NCBI GenBank assembly: GCA_020080175.1
Contig: JAGHQL010000246.1
Location: forward strand, 1 to 28,896
DNA length: 28,896 nt
Direction of reading: 5' to 3'
From: Glutinoglossum americanum
Taxonomy: Eukaryota > Ascomycota > Geoglossomycetes > Geoglossales > Geoglossaceae
Positions 18,852-28,896 of this stretch are shown in pieces. Each line of letters opens with the position of its first letter. Position 1 is the first letter of the stretch. The notes beneath the pieces are model-generated. The model saw nothing but the letters and a program-made list of their open reading frames with translations. It was not told the DNA's origin and did not search any database. The position numbers and the translations under genes are program-made.

Positions 18852-21800
18852 CTAAGCACATTTAACATCGCCACCCTCAGCCTTCCGCAGGGCCACTACG
18901 TCAGCCCATATCTTCCCAACCCAACACGCAATAGCCACATCCCTCATCCCCGCCTCAACGCTCATCTCAAAACACAACTTGGGCGGCATTCTACCACTCG
19001 TTCTCGCAATCAGCCTTCCGTCCCCGTCTATCCATCTACATCCCTCATCCCCGAGCTTTTCCCAATCGGGCGTGGTCTTCAGGAGGAAAGTTTCGGAACC
19101 CTCATCATCGTAATGATGAATTTTCCAGCTGCCAGTCCAACTTTTGTGCATACGTATCTTGCCAAAGGGCCGTGGCGGTGGGGAAGTTTTTAGTTGCTGC
19201 TGTTGCTGTTGCTGTTGTTTTCCTAGGAGTTCTAGGGTGGTGTAGTCAGGGGTGATGCGAGTGATGGTATAGAGGGTGTCGTTTTGGGGGAAGTAGGAGA
19301 GGGATAAGGGGTACTCGGACATGTCCGCTAGGCTGGAGCTATGTCTAATGCTGAGGGTGGTTGTGGGGGTGCTTAGTGGGTGGGAGATTTGGAAGTAGTT
19401 GGTTTTTGACCGAATTCCGGAGTTGATAGGATAAATGAATTGACCATAGAGAAGGGATTGGTTTAGGGGCTGGTCGAAGGATAGGGTCAGTTTGGTTTCG
19501 GAAGGACTCTTGTCTGTCTGATCGCGGACAGCAGCTGATTCTTCTTCTAACTCTAGCGTTGCGAGTAGTTCGTCAACGTCCAAGCTTTGTTCATCAGGGA
19601 TATCGCGTCTCTCCTTTGCCCCCGCTTGTATTAATAAACCAACAGCCGCGATCTGGTTCGTGCGGAGAGCTAAATCTAGTGGCGTCGTGTCTTGGTCTGA
19701 AATTGGTGAGAGCTCAGCACCGGCCCCGATCAGCAGCTTCATGCATTCAACATGTCCGTGGTTAGCCGCCCAGTGCAATGGAGCCCACCTATATCTGGTC
19801 TTGGCCGAGGGGTTGGCGCCGCTTTTGAGTAAGAATTTGACATAGTCTACGTCTCCGTTCGAAGCTGCATTGTAGAGTTCGCTGACTTCGTTGTGCGCTG
19901 TAGTGCATGGATCAGCTCCAGCGTCCAGCAGAATGCCCAAAATATGCTCGTTGCAAGAGGGAGCATTTGCACTCCATGCTGTGCGGCCCTCGTCGTTTTT
20001 ATGGTCGACTTCAGCTCTGTTTTCTATTAATAGCCTCATTAGAGCCTCGCTCTCACGTCGGGTTGCTCGGTGCATCGACGTCTGGCCCGTGCTGTCCACC
20101 GAATCCACATCTACTCCGGCCGATAGGAGAGCTTGGACCATTTGTGAGTGATTTTGCTCGACCGCAAGAAACAGTGCCGTCGCGCGGACACTACGACCTT
20201 CATCTGTTAAGCCAATATTGCACCCCTGTACTAGATTCTGGGTTTCCCTATCATTGCCGTAATATGCAGCAAGCAGTAGTTGTACCTGGTCCCGCGAAAC
20301 GCTGGATGTGTCTGTACTGATCGCTAATTTAGCGTTTTGGGCTACGATCTCTGCAGCATTATGCCATCCCCTTTCAGTGAGGAATAGGAACACCGCTCGC
20401 CCATGACCGTCTCTCAAATCAACGCGTGCACCGTTGTTTATCAGAAACTCAACAGCCTTCTCGAAGCCTCTTTCGATTGCGACTGTTAATGCAGTCTTCC
20501 CGGTCTCGTCCAATGCATCTATATTGGGAGTCTCTTTAAGTAGCATAGATGCAACTCTGGCAAGCCCCATTGATGCGGCGAGGTGCAGAGCCGTGACTTC
20601 AGGCCTTCGATTGGATTTTACTTGGGATTCCCACGACTCTACTTCTGTTTTTTCAACCTTGCGCGCGCCTTCTTGGAATTTTATTGTAGAATCGCTGCGA
20701 GATAGCGGCGATAAAGGGGTTTCAATTGTCTCACCAAGTTGAGAGTAAAATCCAGATTTGATCAGGTCCAGCCCATCTAAGAGTGAAAGCAGCGGCCTCC
20801 GCTTATCGGAGTGAGAGAGTAGCCGGCAGATCACCTCCAATATTGATGGCTCCAAAGTTTCTTCCGGACTCTGGCGCGCATGGTCTCCCATGTACTGTGC
20901 GGCGTAACATGCTAGAGGGTAGTTTTGGACTATTTCTCGTATAGTGGCATCTCTAAGGGCACTTAGCGTGAGGTATGTAGCGCAACTCATCGTAATACTA
21001 GCATGGAAGCCAGGAAAGCGAACATGGCGGATATTCTCGAAATAGTTCTTTGTAGTATAGTGGACCAAATTCACGATATTACTCCTCTGGTCGATAATAA
21101 CTAGGCCGGCGCATAGAGCTGTTATATTTTGTCCGTCCATAACAAGCTCCTCGTCCAGATCGGCGTCACCAGGCTCAATTGCCAGTGCGTGCTGAAGTTC
21201 CCTCAATGATAGGGATCGGAAAGCATAACTGACCCACGCCAGTGCCTTAAAAGCGATAATTTTATGATCCGGCTCCTGATTCTCGATCCGCTGCATCGCT
21301 TCATCATACGTACCGACCAATGTCGTGGGGAGAGTCTGAAGTCTCTTGCGCACATGTCGAATAGATAGAGATGCCGCACTCGCCAAAGATTCTACATGAA
21401 GCCGGGCAAGCAGGAACCTAAGGTGACGTTAGCCTCGAATTCGATATTGTGTCCCAGAGAATTGGAGTCGCGCACATGTCTTCAGCGGTTCTTACCACCC
21501 CTTCCTTAATGTCATCACGTATTGCTGGACTCTTCTCAACAATTCTTCGCAAATTTTTGTTCTTTAGGATTTGTTGGTCGATGAACAGCTCGATATCTGC
21601 TCTATTAGCCTTTATATCTAGCCGCTCAAAGCCTTCCAGTTCTTCCTCAATGCTGTCTAGAAACCGAGATGTGATCATGAGATGGACTTTGGGTTTGAAC
21701 CCTCGCAGCTTTTCGACTAGGCCCCATCGGACTTCCTCGCTACATTCGTCTAAGGCATCCACAATAAAAGAGACCTTAGTGTAAGTCTCGACCAATGACG

Positions 21801-22940
21801 ATAGTATTCCCGAAACTTCATCTAGCGATGGTGATGTGCCTCGAGCGTGATGACGCCCATAAAGCTCTCGTAGCGATTTTGGGACTGCTCCTTGCTCCTC
21901 CACCAGCTGCTTCACAAGGCTCCCGAGAAGATTTCCAAGGGTCTGGTCTGGTTCATTATACTTGAGATATATTATTGCGACTCCAATGCCTTCCCCATCC
22001 TCGAGTTGGGGCCGCTGACGGCGGAGATGGTTCACAACAATTGACCTTGACAAAGTTAATATATAGTTACTCTAGCGGAAGGTAAGTAATCATACGCGAG
22101 GACTGTTTTTCCTGCTCCCGCTGCAGTCACGATATTAGCCTACGTACCGCTGCACCAAGCTGGAAAGAATCACTCACGCATTCCTGAACACCACAGCTGT
22201 TTATAGCTCCCATTTCGCCAGTTAAGGAACTTCTCAGACGTCAAGAACCACCTACCGGAGCCCTCTTCCGGACGATCAGAGAGAGTCTGATGGACCTGGG
22301 CCATTTGTAGTGGGGAAAGCCAACTTAGAATCGCCAGTTTCAGTTCCTCGTTGATAGCTTAATTCATTATGTTAGTATCAGGAGAATCATGCTGTCATTT
22401 GGACCCATTAGCTATACCTTCTTGTTGTTTTTGGCCTATCCGTTCTACTACTGTACTGCAGGGAGGAAGTGTAGGCGTTAGTCTGTCGTCAGCCATTCTA
22501 GGCTTCATATCTACTTACTATTGGTCACTTAGTAGCAAGGTATTCGCGTACTGCTGCAAACGGTTGATACGCTCGAGGAGAGAGTAAACCTCTGACTTAG
22601 TAAACGACCACCTAGACGCTGTACGAATCGCCTTGATGCGGGATTCTTGCTTCAATTGTCCTGTAGGGGCATCGACCTTTAGGGATGCAGCAAGATCATC
22701 ATATGCTCTCTGGAACTGTCGTACAAGCTGTCTTCGACCGCCGACCCATTTATCATCAAGGCTCGTGTTTTGGGCCCGCTCCCTGAGATTTTCGAGGACA
22801 GCTGAAAGGGAACGAGATTCTTCCGCAAGCAACTTTCTTTCTGTAGAAGCGTGCTGTGTATCCTGTACATAATTAACCAAAGCAGATGTAGTCCGAAAAG
22901 CTACTTCCACCACGTTGATAAAGCTGCCAGCTGCATCCAT
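18852..22940 (-). CDS. NLR protein: N-terminal domain, NACHT, ankyrin repeats, tubby/LURP-one-like C-terminus
   Basis: Six exons: 22940-22519, 22455-22418, 22357-22178, 22120-22096, 22045-21476, 21417-18852. They total 3801 nt, or 1266 aa, with all phases agreeing. The introns are 63, 60, 57, 50 and 58 bp. Residues 1-140 are a helical fungal STAND N-terminal domain (MDAAGSFINVVEVAFRTTSA). WFLTSEKFLNWRNGSYKQLW leads into Walker A GMPGAGKT (212-219), Walker B FIVDALDE (to 322) and ITSR (346-349), as in NACHT. A helical segment follows (TLVGTYDEAMQRIENQEPDH, VNLVHYTTKNYFE). About nine ankyrin repeats span 684-1013 (VTALHLAASMGLARVASMLL, WAPLHWAANHGHVECMKLLI). Residues about 1082-1254 (FGKIRMHKSWTGSWKIHHYD, LLKTTPDWEKLGDEGCRWID, LIARTSGRMPPKLCFEMSV) resemble the tubby C-terminal-like fold of LURP-one/scramblase-type proteins, interrupted by eight glutamines. 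It probably acts as a cytosolic sensor in heterokaryon incompatibility or immunity. Every hallmark residue looks intact. Confidence 0.92.
19194..19217 (-). repeat. CAA/CAG trinucleotide run coding eight glutamines
   Basis: 24 bp read as CAA/CAG codons on the minus strand, residues 1146-1153 of the NLR, inside the C-terminal domain. A length-variable loop is likely. Confidence 0.9.
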
Positions 22941-24199
22941 TGATGGTTAGCAGGAGGTTGTCATCTCGCACGGTCGGGGGGATGGCGACTTCAGAGCCTG
23001 AAAGATGGGCTTAGCGAGCGCTGGGTGGGTCAGTTAAACGTACATAGTATGTAGGATGTGTGCGGCAAAAGAGCGTGGGGTCTAGCCGTTCTGATGCCCG
23101 GTTGAGCAAATATCTAAACCCAAAGGGGTATAAGATAAGAATTGTCCTTAATTGCCTAGGTTAGGTTGGCAATACCCATGTTAACCCCTGCCGTTTGGGG
23201 GGCATCGCAACCCTGACCCACTAAGTCTAGCGGCGAGATTTCACTACTTTTATCGCGCGCCAGTAGCATCAAAACATTCTCTTGCAACTTTAAACTCTGA
23301 CCGCTCAAACTGAGGCAAAAACTGGTTTGGGCGGTAGGTGGCTGCGCAAAAACATCTAATTTTACTATTGCGCGCTAGATTGGGGCGAATTATTATTGCG
23401 TAAGATGCGGCCAATATCTGAGACACGGCAAGTTTGAGCACTTTCCCGTACAGCCTATGCACCACGATCCCCCAACAAAAGGAAACATGGTCTTTCTCTC
23501 CGGGCTTAGTCACCACACACCATTGGCCTCAGGATGGCCAGAGGGAATCGTGGCTACCCATCAATGCCTCCTCAATAAAGGCAATGCTAGCTTGGTCAAC
23601 GCTGTCAATAAATACCCCCTCTACTTTACACCGAACTAGCCTGTTCGGCAGGTCTGGTAGATACCCGCAGGTTAGGCGTCTATGGAGGAAATCCTGGCTA
23701 AAGCCCAAGCTAGCAAATGGGGAATGTTTGGATGAGTTGGGCGGTTGCAGCATGGAGTATTCCATTATCTCCATTGGCCAGTACCCGTTACTAAGGAATA
23801 CCTTTTAGATTGTATGGCTGATGGTATTTTTAACACTACTTGTGGCCGTATTCGGACCTACCGGTTTCACGGACACAAGTTTTCGGTGGGATCCAAAAAG
23901 CCGACCCCCTCGGTAGCGGACTTGGATCGCCGAGTCCCCCTCACCCATGGGCGCCATATCTTCTAGAGTGGGGGGCGAGCTCCGTGTGGGCATTAATATA
24001 AAAGAATATACCTGATAAATCAACAGTCGCGTTGTTAGTGGTGCCTGCATGCTCTTGGATATTAGAACTATCTGGGAGAATTGGGTTTTATAGGGAGTAG
24101 TATGGCCCCGGCCTGGAAGGGACAAGTGGATAAAGGAACATTTTGGGGCCTGTTCGAAAGACTAACTATGCTTGACAAGATACAGGGAAACTAATCACT
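22941..24199. other. Upstream region of the NLR; no gene supported
   Basis: About 1.26 kb. It holds the presumed NLR promoter on its left side. Short frames (23434-23808 and others) have no domain signal. A lone copy of the GTGGCTGCGCAAAAA motif is found near 23335, in a stretch that also has several TTGCGC/GCGCAA words. Confidence 0.5.
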
Positions 24200-24480
24200 A
24201 CACTAGTTCTTGAAAACGTAAATGGCTAAGATCTGAATCACTCCACTAATTCTTGAAAACGTGAATAGTTAAAACCTAAATCGCTCTAGCTCTTTATAAC
24301 ATGGATGGTCAAAATATGAATCACTCCAACAATTCTTGAAAAAAATAAATGGCCAAGAACCAAATAATTCCACCAGCTCTCGAAAGCGTAAATAGTTAAG
24401 ACCTAAATCGCTCCAGCAGCTCTTGGAAACGTAAATGGTCGAGATCTGAATCACATACCGGCTCTTGAAATCGTAAAAGG
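24200..24480. repeat. 43-bp minisatellite, about 6.4 units
   Basis: Anchoring on TCTTGAAAACGTAAATGG, copies start at about 24208, 24251, 24291, 24334, 24378, 24421 and a truncated one at 24463. The spacing is 43, 40, 43, 44, 43 and 42 bp. Two unit flavours alternate: one with ATCTGAATCACTCCA, the other with ACCTAAATCGCTC. The array ends 12 bp beyond the stop codon of the GH18 gene, so it would form that gene's 3' untranslated region. Confidence 0.9.
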
Positions 24481-24492
24481 TGCGGAAGGAAA

Positions 24493-25422
24493 TTAGTGCT
24501 GAGCAGCCGTGCAGGGCTTGTCTTGAGCACTGCTCTCAACATCCCGTACCTTCAGGTGCAGAATCTCAGATATAAGTTGAGCCCAACACCACGGCTGCTC
24601 CCCGGACGGCTCAGCCACCGTTATAGAATTAAAATACTCCCACCCCATAACGCCCCCCAAAACTGGGTATATCTCCACGATAGCGCCTAGCGAACCGCGC
24701 AGCAGTTCACCATGGATCCACCCACTAGTTTCCGGGTTTGTCGACAGGCCAATGACGATTCTCTCCGCGGGCCAGCCGTAGTCTATAATCTTATCAAAGT
24801 CTTCCGTTGTTTCCATGGATCCCCACCCACAGTAGAACATCGTGTTGTACCAAGCGATGCTGCTTCCCCTTGTTATTTCTAGTTCGTCGTAGCTGAAGCC
24901 CGACATGTGCTTACCGCCCCACATCCCGGGTGCGACAGGCGCGAGTGTGAGGATGAAGTCCGCGCCGAAGTCTAATTTGAGCCGATCGATTAGTCGAGTT
25001 ATGCCGGCCAGCGACATATGTTCTTCGACGTCAAGGTCGATACCATCGAGCCCACACCACTTTATCATATCACGGAGGGGTTCGTAGTATGAATTGAAGA
25101 TATCAGCGTTGCGGTCTAGTCTCGTGTAAGTGCCCGGAGCAGCGCCGCCCAACATGCCGAGCACTTTGATGCCATGAGACTGTAGTATACGGACCTCTTC
25201 CCAGACGGCGTTATACTTTGGAGCTGAATACGGGTCGTCGTTAAGGGTGACGTCGCCGTATCTTTCATTCAGATGAATGGCCGCAATGTTGACGTGCGTG
25301 ACGCCGCATTCTGGGGCGAGAAGTGGAAGAATAGAGACGAACCTTCCATTGTGGTACTGGGTTTGATGGTATATAATGATTTTCGGAGTTCGTGGGGATC
25401 CATCTCCCGGGAGAGGAGGCAT
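24493..25422 (-). CDS. GH18-family glycoside hydrolase (chitinase / endo-beta-N-acetylglucosaminidase-like)
   Basis: One uninterrupted exon, 309 aa, ATG at 25422-25420 (MPPLPGDGSPRTPKIIIYHQ) and TAA at 24495-24493. KVLGMLGGAAPG (87-98) is the strand-3 glycine motif. CGLDGIDLDVEE carries the family signature DxxDxDxE, with D126, D129, D131 and the catalytic acid E133. LTLAPVAPGMWGG, AWYNTMFYCGWG and the barrel-closing VMGWEYFNS follow. Members cleave beta-1,4-N-acetylglucosamine links in chitin or N-glycan cores by substrate-assisted catalysis. There is no signal peptide, membrane segment or carbohydrate-binding module, so the protein is probably cytosolic or non-classically exported. The length is short for a chitinase and nearer the compact Endo-H-like type. 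It appears functional. Confidence 0.9.
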   Translation of the reverse strand: MPPLPGDGSPRTPKIIIYHQTQYHNGRFVSILPLLAPECGVTHVNIAAIHLNERYGDVTLNDDPYSAPKYNAVWEEVRILQSHGIKVLGMLGGAAPGTYTRLDRNADIFNSYYEPLRDMIKWCGLDGIDLDVEEHMSLAGITRLIDRLKLDFGADFILTLAPVAPGMWGGKHMSGFSYDELEITRGSSIAWYNTMFYCGWGSMETTEDFDKIIDYGWPAERIVIGLSTNPETSGWIHGELLRGSLGAIVEIYPVLGGVMGWEYFNSITVAEPSGEQPWCWAQLISEILHLKVRDVESSAQDKPCTAAQH

Positions 25423-25434
25423 CGCCGCCGTCGG

Positions 25435-25444
25435 CTATATATAG
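25435..25444 (-). promoter_or_regulatory. TATA-like box upstream of the GH18 gene
   Basis: CTATATATAG lies 13-22 bp upstream of the ATG. That is unusually close if it really sets the transcription start, so it may be fortuitous or imply a very short leader. Confidence 0.35.
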
Positions 25445-28400
25445 GTCCGTGGGCCCTCCTAAATAGGAGTCAGCACAAACTTAGTCTGGGAATGGCTAGA
25501 GACATGCCTTAGAAGTCAGCGCGATCGTATTTCAACTATCAAGCGACTATGCTGTTATACCGGCCTGATGAAGAGGCATGGTAAGTGAGGGCGCGGCACC
25601 CTTAAATACTCCAATGCCCAATCTGTAAGATGGTGCAGTGCGCCCCATGCTGCCCGGCGAATCCTGACCACTGGCAGGGGTCGGCCCTCTACCCTAAGGT
25701 TTCCTTTTGCCAACCTACATAGTGGGGGCTCACTTGAAGATTGTAATTTAGCCGGCATGCTTGGAGAAATTTCTGGAGTAGTAAAGACTCTTTTAGGGAT
25801 GCGTCTGGAGGTTCCCAGAAAGCCTTTGATTGCGCCGGATGGAGAGTTCTCGGCACCCCCTAATACCTTCCATGCCATGTATTTATCTATTGCTTATCCA
25901 GTACTGTTATGTACGCGCATAGCACAATGAATGCCAAGAGCGGCATTAACTCAGCATGAGTGCCGCATAGTGCGCAAGGTCCTATCCTGGGACATAACGG
26001 GACGAGACCTCCCCTTGCCCAGCATGGATTCGTATAGTATAGTCAGCTTCTGACCTGTCATCGGCTGTTCGCGTGGCTGTTGTGGGTATCTTGTATTTGC
26101 ATAAGGAAAAGCACAACATACATTTTATGAAGCGCAGTTGGCGATTTTAGCGAGTCCTGAAAAATCTGCCGATCGACTTCCGGCAAACTCAATCATGAGA
26201 ATAGAGTTTACAAATGACATCAGTAGTGAGGCTGTTCAAGCTACCGCCGGCGCTGGCATTGCGAGCAGTGCCACGGCAATCCCCAACCTCAACATAGAGC
26301 TTGCCCCATAGTATCCGACATCCACAAAGCATACGGCGGGCCTACCTACCAGATCTAAACCTCCTTGCTTTCAAGAAAACCTCTGAACGGCCCATAATTT
26401 GACTGCATCGTCTATACGACCCTGGTAACCATCCTAAATCAGCACAAACAGAAGCGCTCACCTCGTCCTACAGTAAACTAGAGCCTCTAGCTCTAAGCAA
26501 GTCTATGAATTCGTCGGCAGGAATATAGACTTCAGCGAATTCAGCAATCTCTTCATGCAGGGCGGAGCTCGCCCCCCCTATGGTAATGAAGACCACAGCC
26601 ATATCCAACCAAAAGTGGTGTAAGAAAGAGTATCAGCGTTCCTGTTCCAACGCTAACAGCAACCGGGTCAATTAGTATAGAGCATCCAGGAACTTGCGGA
26701 ACCAAGCCCGAGTCTAGTGCCATACCGGATACCTAACCTACCACAACAAAATCCTCGACAGCCTCCATAGAGCGCCTCAGGCATGGAATGGCTCAGCCAG
26801 AGCCGCGACAACCCGCGAGGCATACGATCGATAATGCCTCATTCGATCCAAACGCTATCCACATTGGAATCTCATGCATCGCACCAATCCTCTGTTGTAT
26901 TGGGGCGCGATCAGTACATTTGTGCGGGAATCGGCGGATGATCATAAGGCTCTGATGATATTCAGTGTTGCCATCGCTTTGGACGCCGCTTCACGCCCTC
27001 GAGCAGACTTCATCATTTAGGGTATAACTAGAACAAAGCCATCGATACCACGAGACGTCCCACTGAGTGGTTAGTAACTAGACAGCATGACCCGAACCAA
27101 GCGAACAGTGGACACCGCCCCTATATGATCTACCCATACTAGGGGTCCCGTGATATAATCAGTGGCAGTGATGGCTTTGCACCCGCCCTGACCACGGAAG
27201 TGCGGAACGCGAACTTTGACACTGACTCCCATCGGCCCGCTATAAGCGTGCCGGAAGGGAAGCCTGGATCTTGTGGCAAGTAGTATGCACGATCCGATTT
27301 GTTCAGGTGAGTCGGTTCTTGGAGGGAGGAAGAAGTGGTTTAGAGTTCTGGGAGAGCATTAACGCGTTCACGTGACCCTTAACACCACATACTCCCAACA
27401 CTAATGCCTTCACGTCCCATCACGCTCGGCCGTTCCCCTTGCATAGTTCGAAAAATGCGAGGACGGATCCTCCAGGAGTACTGCACCCAGTAACCCTTAG
27501 CGCCAAGCCGAATGCCAGCGGCCTTAGTATCGTTGGTCTAGCATTAACAACACTGCTGGAATGGATCGCGTGATTAAGGTCATCGGCGGACTGGAAGAAG
27601 TGGTGTTTGGCCTTTTTGGGGGCGTCCGGCGTTTAGTTATGTCTCAAATATGGGAGACCCTGGGGTGTTGGGGAAGATCAACTCGGCTCTGGGTGGCGCC
27701 GGAGACGCTCCAATGATAAGATAGCTCTGGCGACCTGAAGGGCAGTAATGCTGAGTTGGGCATCAAATTGGAAAGTGGTTTCGACCGACAGACCGTTTTT
27801 GGCGCATTGTTCATCGGCTACAACGCATGTGCACTTCACTCCCCCATTCGATACTACTGACTACCGCAGTTTCCTAGCTTACAATTACGCTAGTATTCCT
27901 CGGGAATGAGTGCCACTTACATGCATAGATGCTTTGCTTTTTATTTAGTTTTAGATATATGCATCTTCATAGCCACGATTTCCGTAATTTCACTTGGCTA
28001 CACATTTTGGCTTACGACCTCGGATAGTTCACCGAGCTTAGTAATTGTCAAGAAGGTGGCTATCGCTTCTTTCATTTATACCGCTTTTTCTCCATCTACT
28101 CGAAATCAGCGTCCGAGATTTCCCAAGAGGGCCTTTGGGTGCTTAAATCTCTGTTCTATCTCACTTGCTAGATCTTTAGAGATGCCTCCACTCGCCAGTG
28201 CGTAATTTCCATATGTTCAGCTCCTAGTTTACTTACGGACTCGTGGTCTATTCCCGTCTCTTGATATTGTCTATAATTACTAAGAATGAAATGGAAGGGA
28301 AGTAAGGATTGGCTCGCTGCTTGCCAGTAGTGTGCAATTGTAAGGACCCTCGACGCCATGGACTCTGATAAAGCCCCTTCAAAGTTAAGGACCCCAGGGG

Positions 28401-28896
28401 GTTTTGTGGCAGTGTGATGTCACGTCGCAACGACCACGAAAGGTAGCCGCCTGGCCTACGTTTAAGGTAAGACTTCGGTGTGTGTATGCTATGGATTAAC
28501 TTAATGGCACAAGGGCGACTAGACGTCAGCCCGCTTTAAAATACGAAGTAGGGCGGTAACGGACTTAATTCTAGTAAGATCGGGGATGTAGAAGATTGAT
28601 CACTGGCCTCCCTTTCGGAGGCCAGCGAGCCGCTTATATACAAGCTTGTAATCTAGACTGAACGTCATTCTTGGCCCAGTCACCTGATTACCCGCCCGCG
28701 GAGGCTCAAACCACCTCGCCGGGTAAACCGACCGCGAGCTGTAACAATTACCGGGACCGCGTATGACTCCATTCTTGCTTGATATTTGCTATGCCTTGTC
28801 ATTCATAAGGTCTTTCTATGAGGGCGCCTACCTTTAATCTAACTGTTACGGAATGCTCAGGCACCACCCCGTGGCACCCCTGTTGAGCTGAGAGGG
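25445..28896. other. Gene-poor right end with traces of decayed coding sequence
   Basis: No intact gene seen in about 3.4 kb. On the plus strand, peptide-like patches such as VQATAGAGIASSATAIPNLN (about 26227-26288) and TFVRESADDHKALMIFSVAI (about 26916-26975) are interrupted by stops. On the minus strand 28359-27925 reads coherently but is broken. A hairpin with a 9-bp stem (CTGGCCTCC / GGAGGCCAG) lies at 28603-28625. No transposon ends or RNA genes were recognised. Confidence 0.45.
27925..28359 (-). pseudogene. Candidate decayed coding segment of unknown family
   Basis: The frame from 28359 (MASRVLTIAHYWQAASQSLL) continues via HMEITHWRVEASLK. After a frame change it reads KDLASEIEQRFKHPKALLGN, MKEAIATFLTITKLGELSEV and SEITEIVAMKMHISKTK with three internal stops. 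The helical, charged composition looks protein-like, but I do not recognise it. It could be chance. Confidence 0.28.

Noticed and set aside
18831-22872. Numerous plus-strand frames opposite the NLR
   Set aside because: Antisense shadows of a long, well-supported coding sequence.
25555-25878. 107-codon minus-strand frame
   Set aside because: Pro/Arg-rich, no domain, no start context or splice signals; likely chance.
27906-28205. 99-codon plus-strand frame with hydrophobic stretch
   Set aside because: Opposite a more protein-like minus-strand remnant; the hydrophobicity follows from AT-rich sequence.
1-28896. CRISPR arrays, bacterial operons, ribosomal RNA or recognisable tRNA genes
   Set aside because: None found; the repeats present are fungal minisatellites without spacers.

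Overview
The window looks like nuclear DNA of a filamentous ascomycete (Pezizomycotina; Eurotiomycetes would fit, but the sequence does not prove it). The evidence is short 50-98 bp introns with GT..AG ends and CTAAC/CTGAC-like branch points, a fungal NLR with NACHT and ankyrin domains, a LaeA-like methyltransferase, a Fot1/pogo transposon carrying RIP-like transitions, and long gene-poor decayed stretches. It reads as an accessory, immunity-type region rather than a housekeeping one.

Layout, left to right. Bases 1-663 look like a single LTR of a retroelement with internal direct repeats. A degenerating ~20-bp minisatellite follows at about 1100-1252. A two-exon gene (1433-3461, +) joins a fungal STAND/HeLo-like N-terminal domain to a class-C beta-lactamase-fold domain whose catalytic residues appear to be lost. 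A broken patatin-NB-ARC gene lies at 5470-4008 (-). A Ser/Pro-rich protein with a trypsin-like-fold C-terminus lies at 8555-6361 (-, one apparent frame break). An unrecognised conserved-looking two-exon gene follows (9454-10710, +, start disturbed), then a decayed multi-pass membrane protein (12225-11011, -). An apparently intact SAM methyltransferase of 13 small exons occupies 12253-14060 (+). A Fot1-like transposon killed by in-frame stops occupies 14986-16798. After about 2 kb of decayed sequence comes an intact six-exon NLR (22940-18852, -). It is built as N-terminal domain, NACHT, ankyrin repeats and an unusual tubby/LURP-one-like C-terminal domain. A 43-bp minisatellite (about 24200-24480) abuts the stop codon of a single-exon GH18 protein (25422-24493, -). 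The last 3.4 kb hold no convincing gene, only traces of decayed coding sequence.

Three loci carry modules of fungal NLR-type immunity or allorecognition: the STAND-type N-domain fused to a dead beta-lactamase fold, the patatin-NB-ARC relic, and the NACHT-ankyrin-tubby NLR. They lie within about 22 kb, so the region resembles an NLR repertoire locus with gene birth and death. The most interesting candidates are the two domain fusions (1433-3461 and 22940-18852), for which I recall no described counterpart. I could run no searches, so family names rest on motif recognition and exon models on splice signals and reading-frame continuity.
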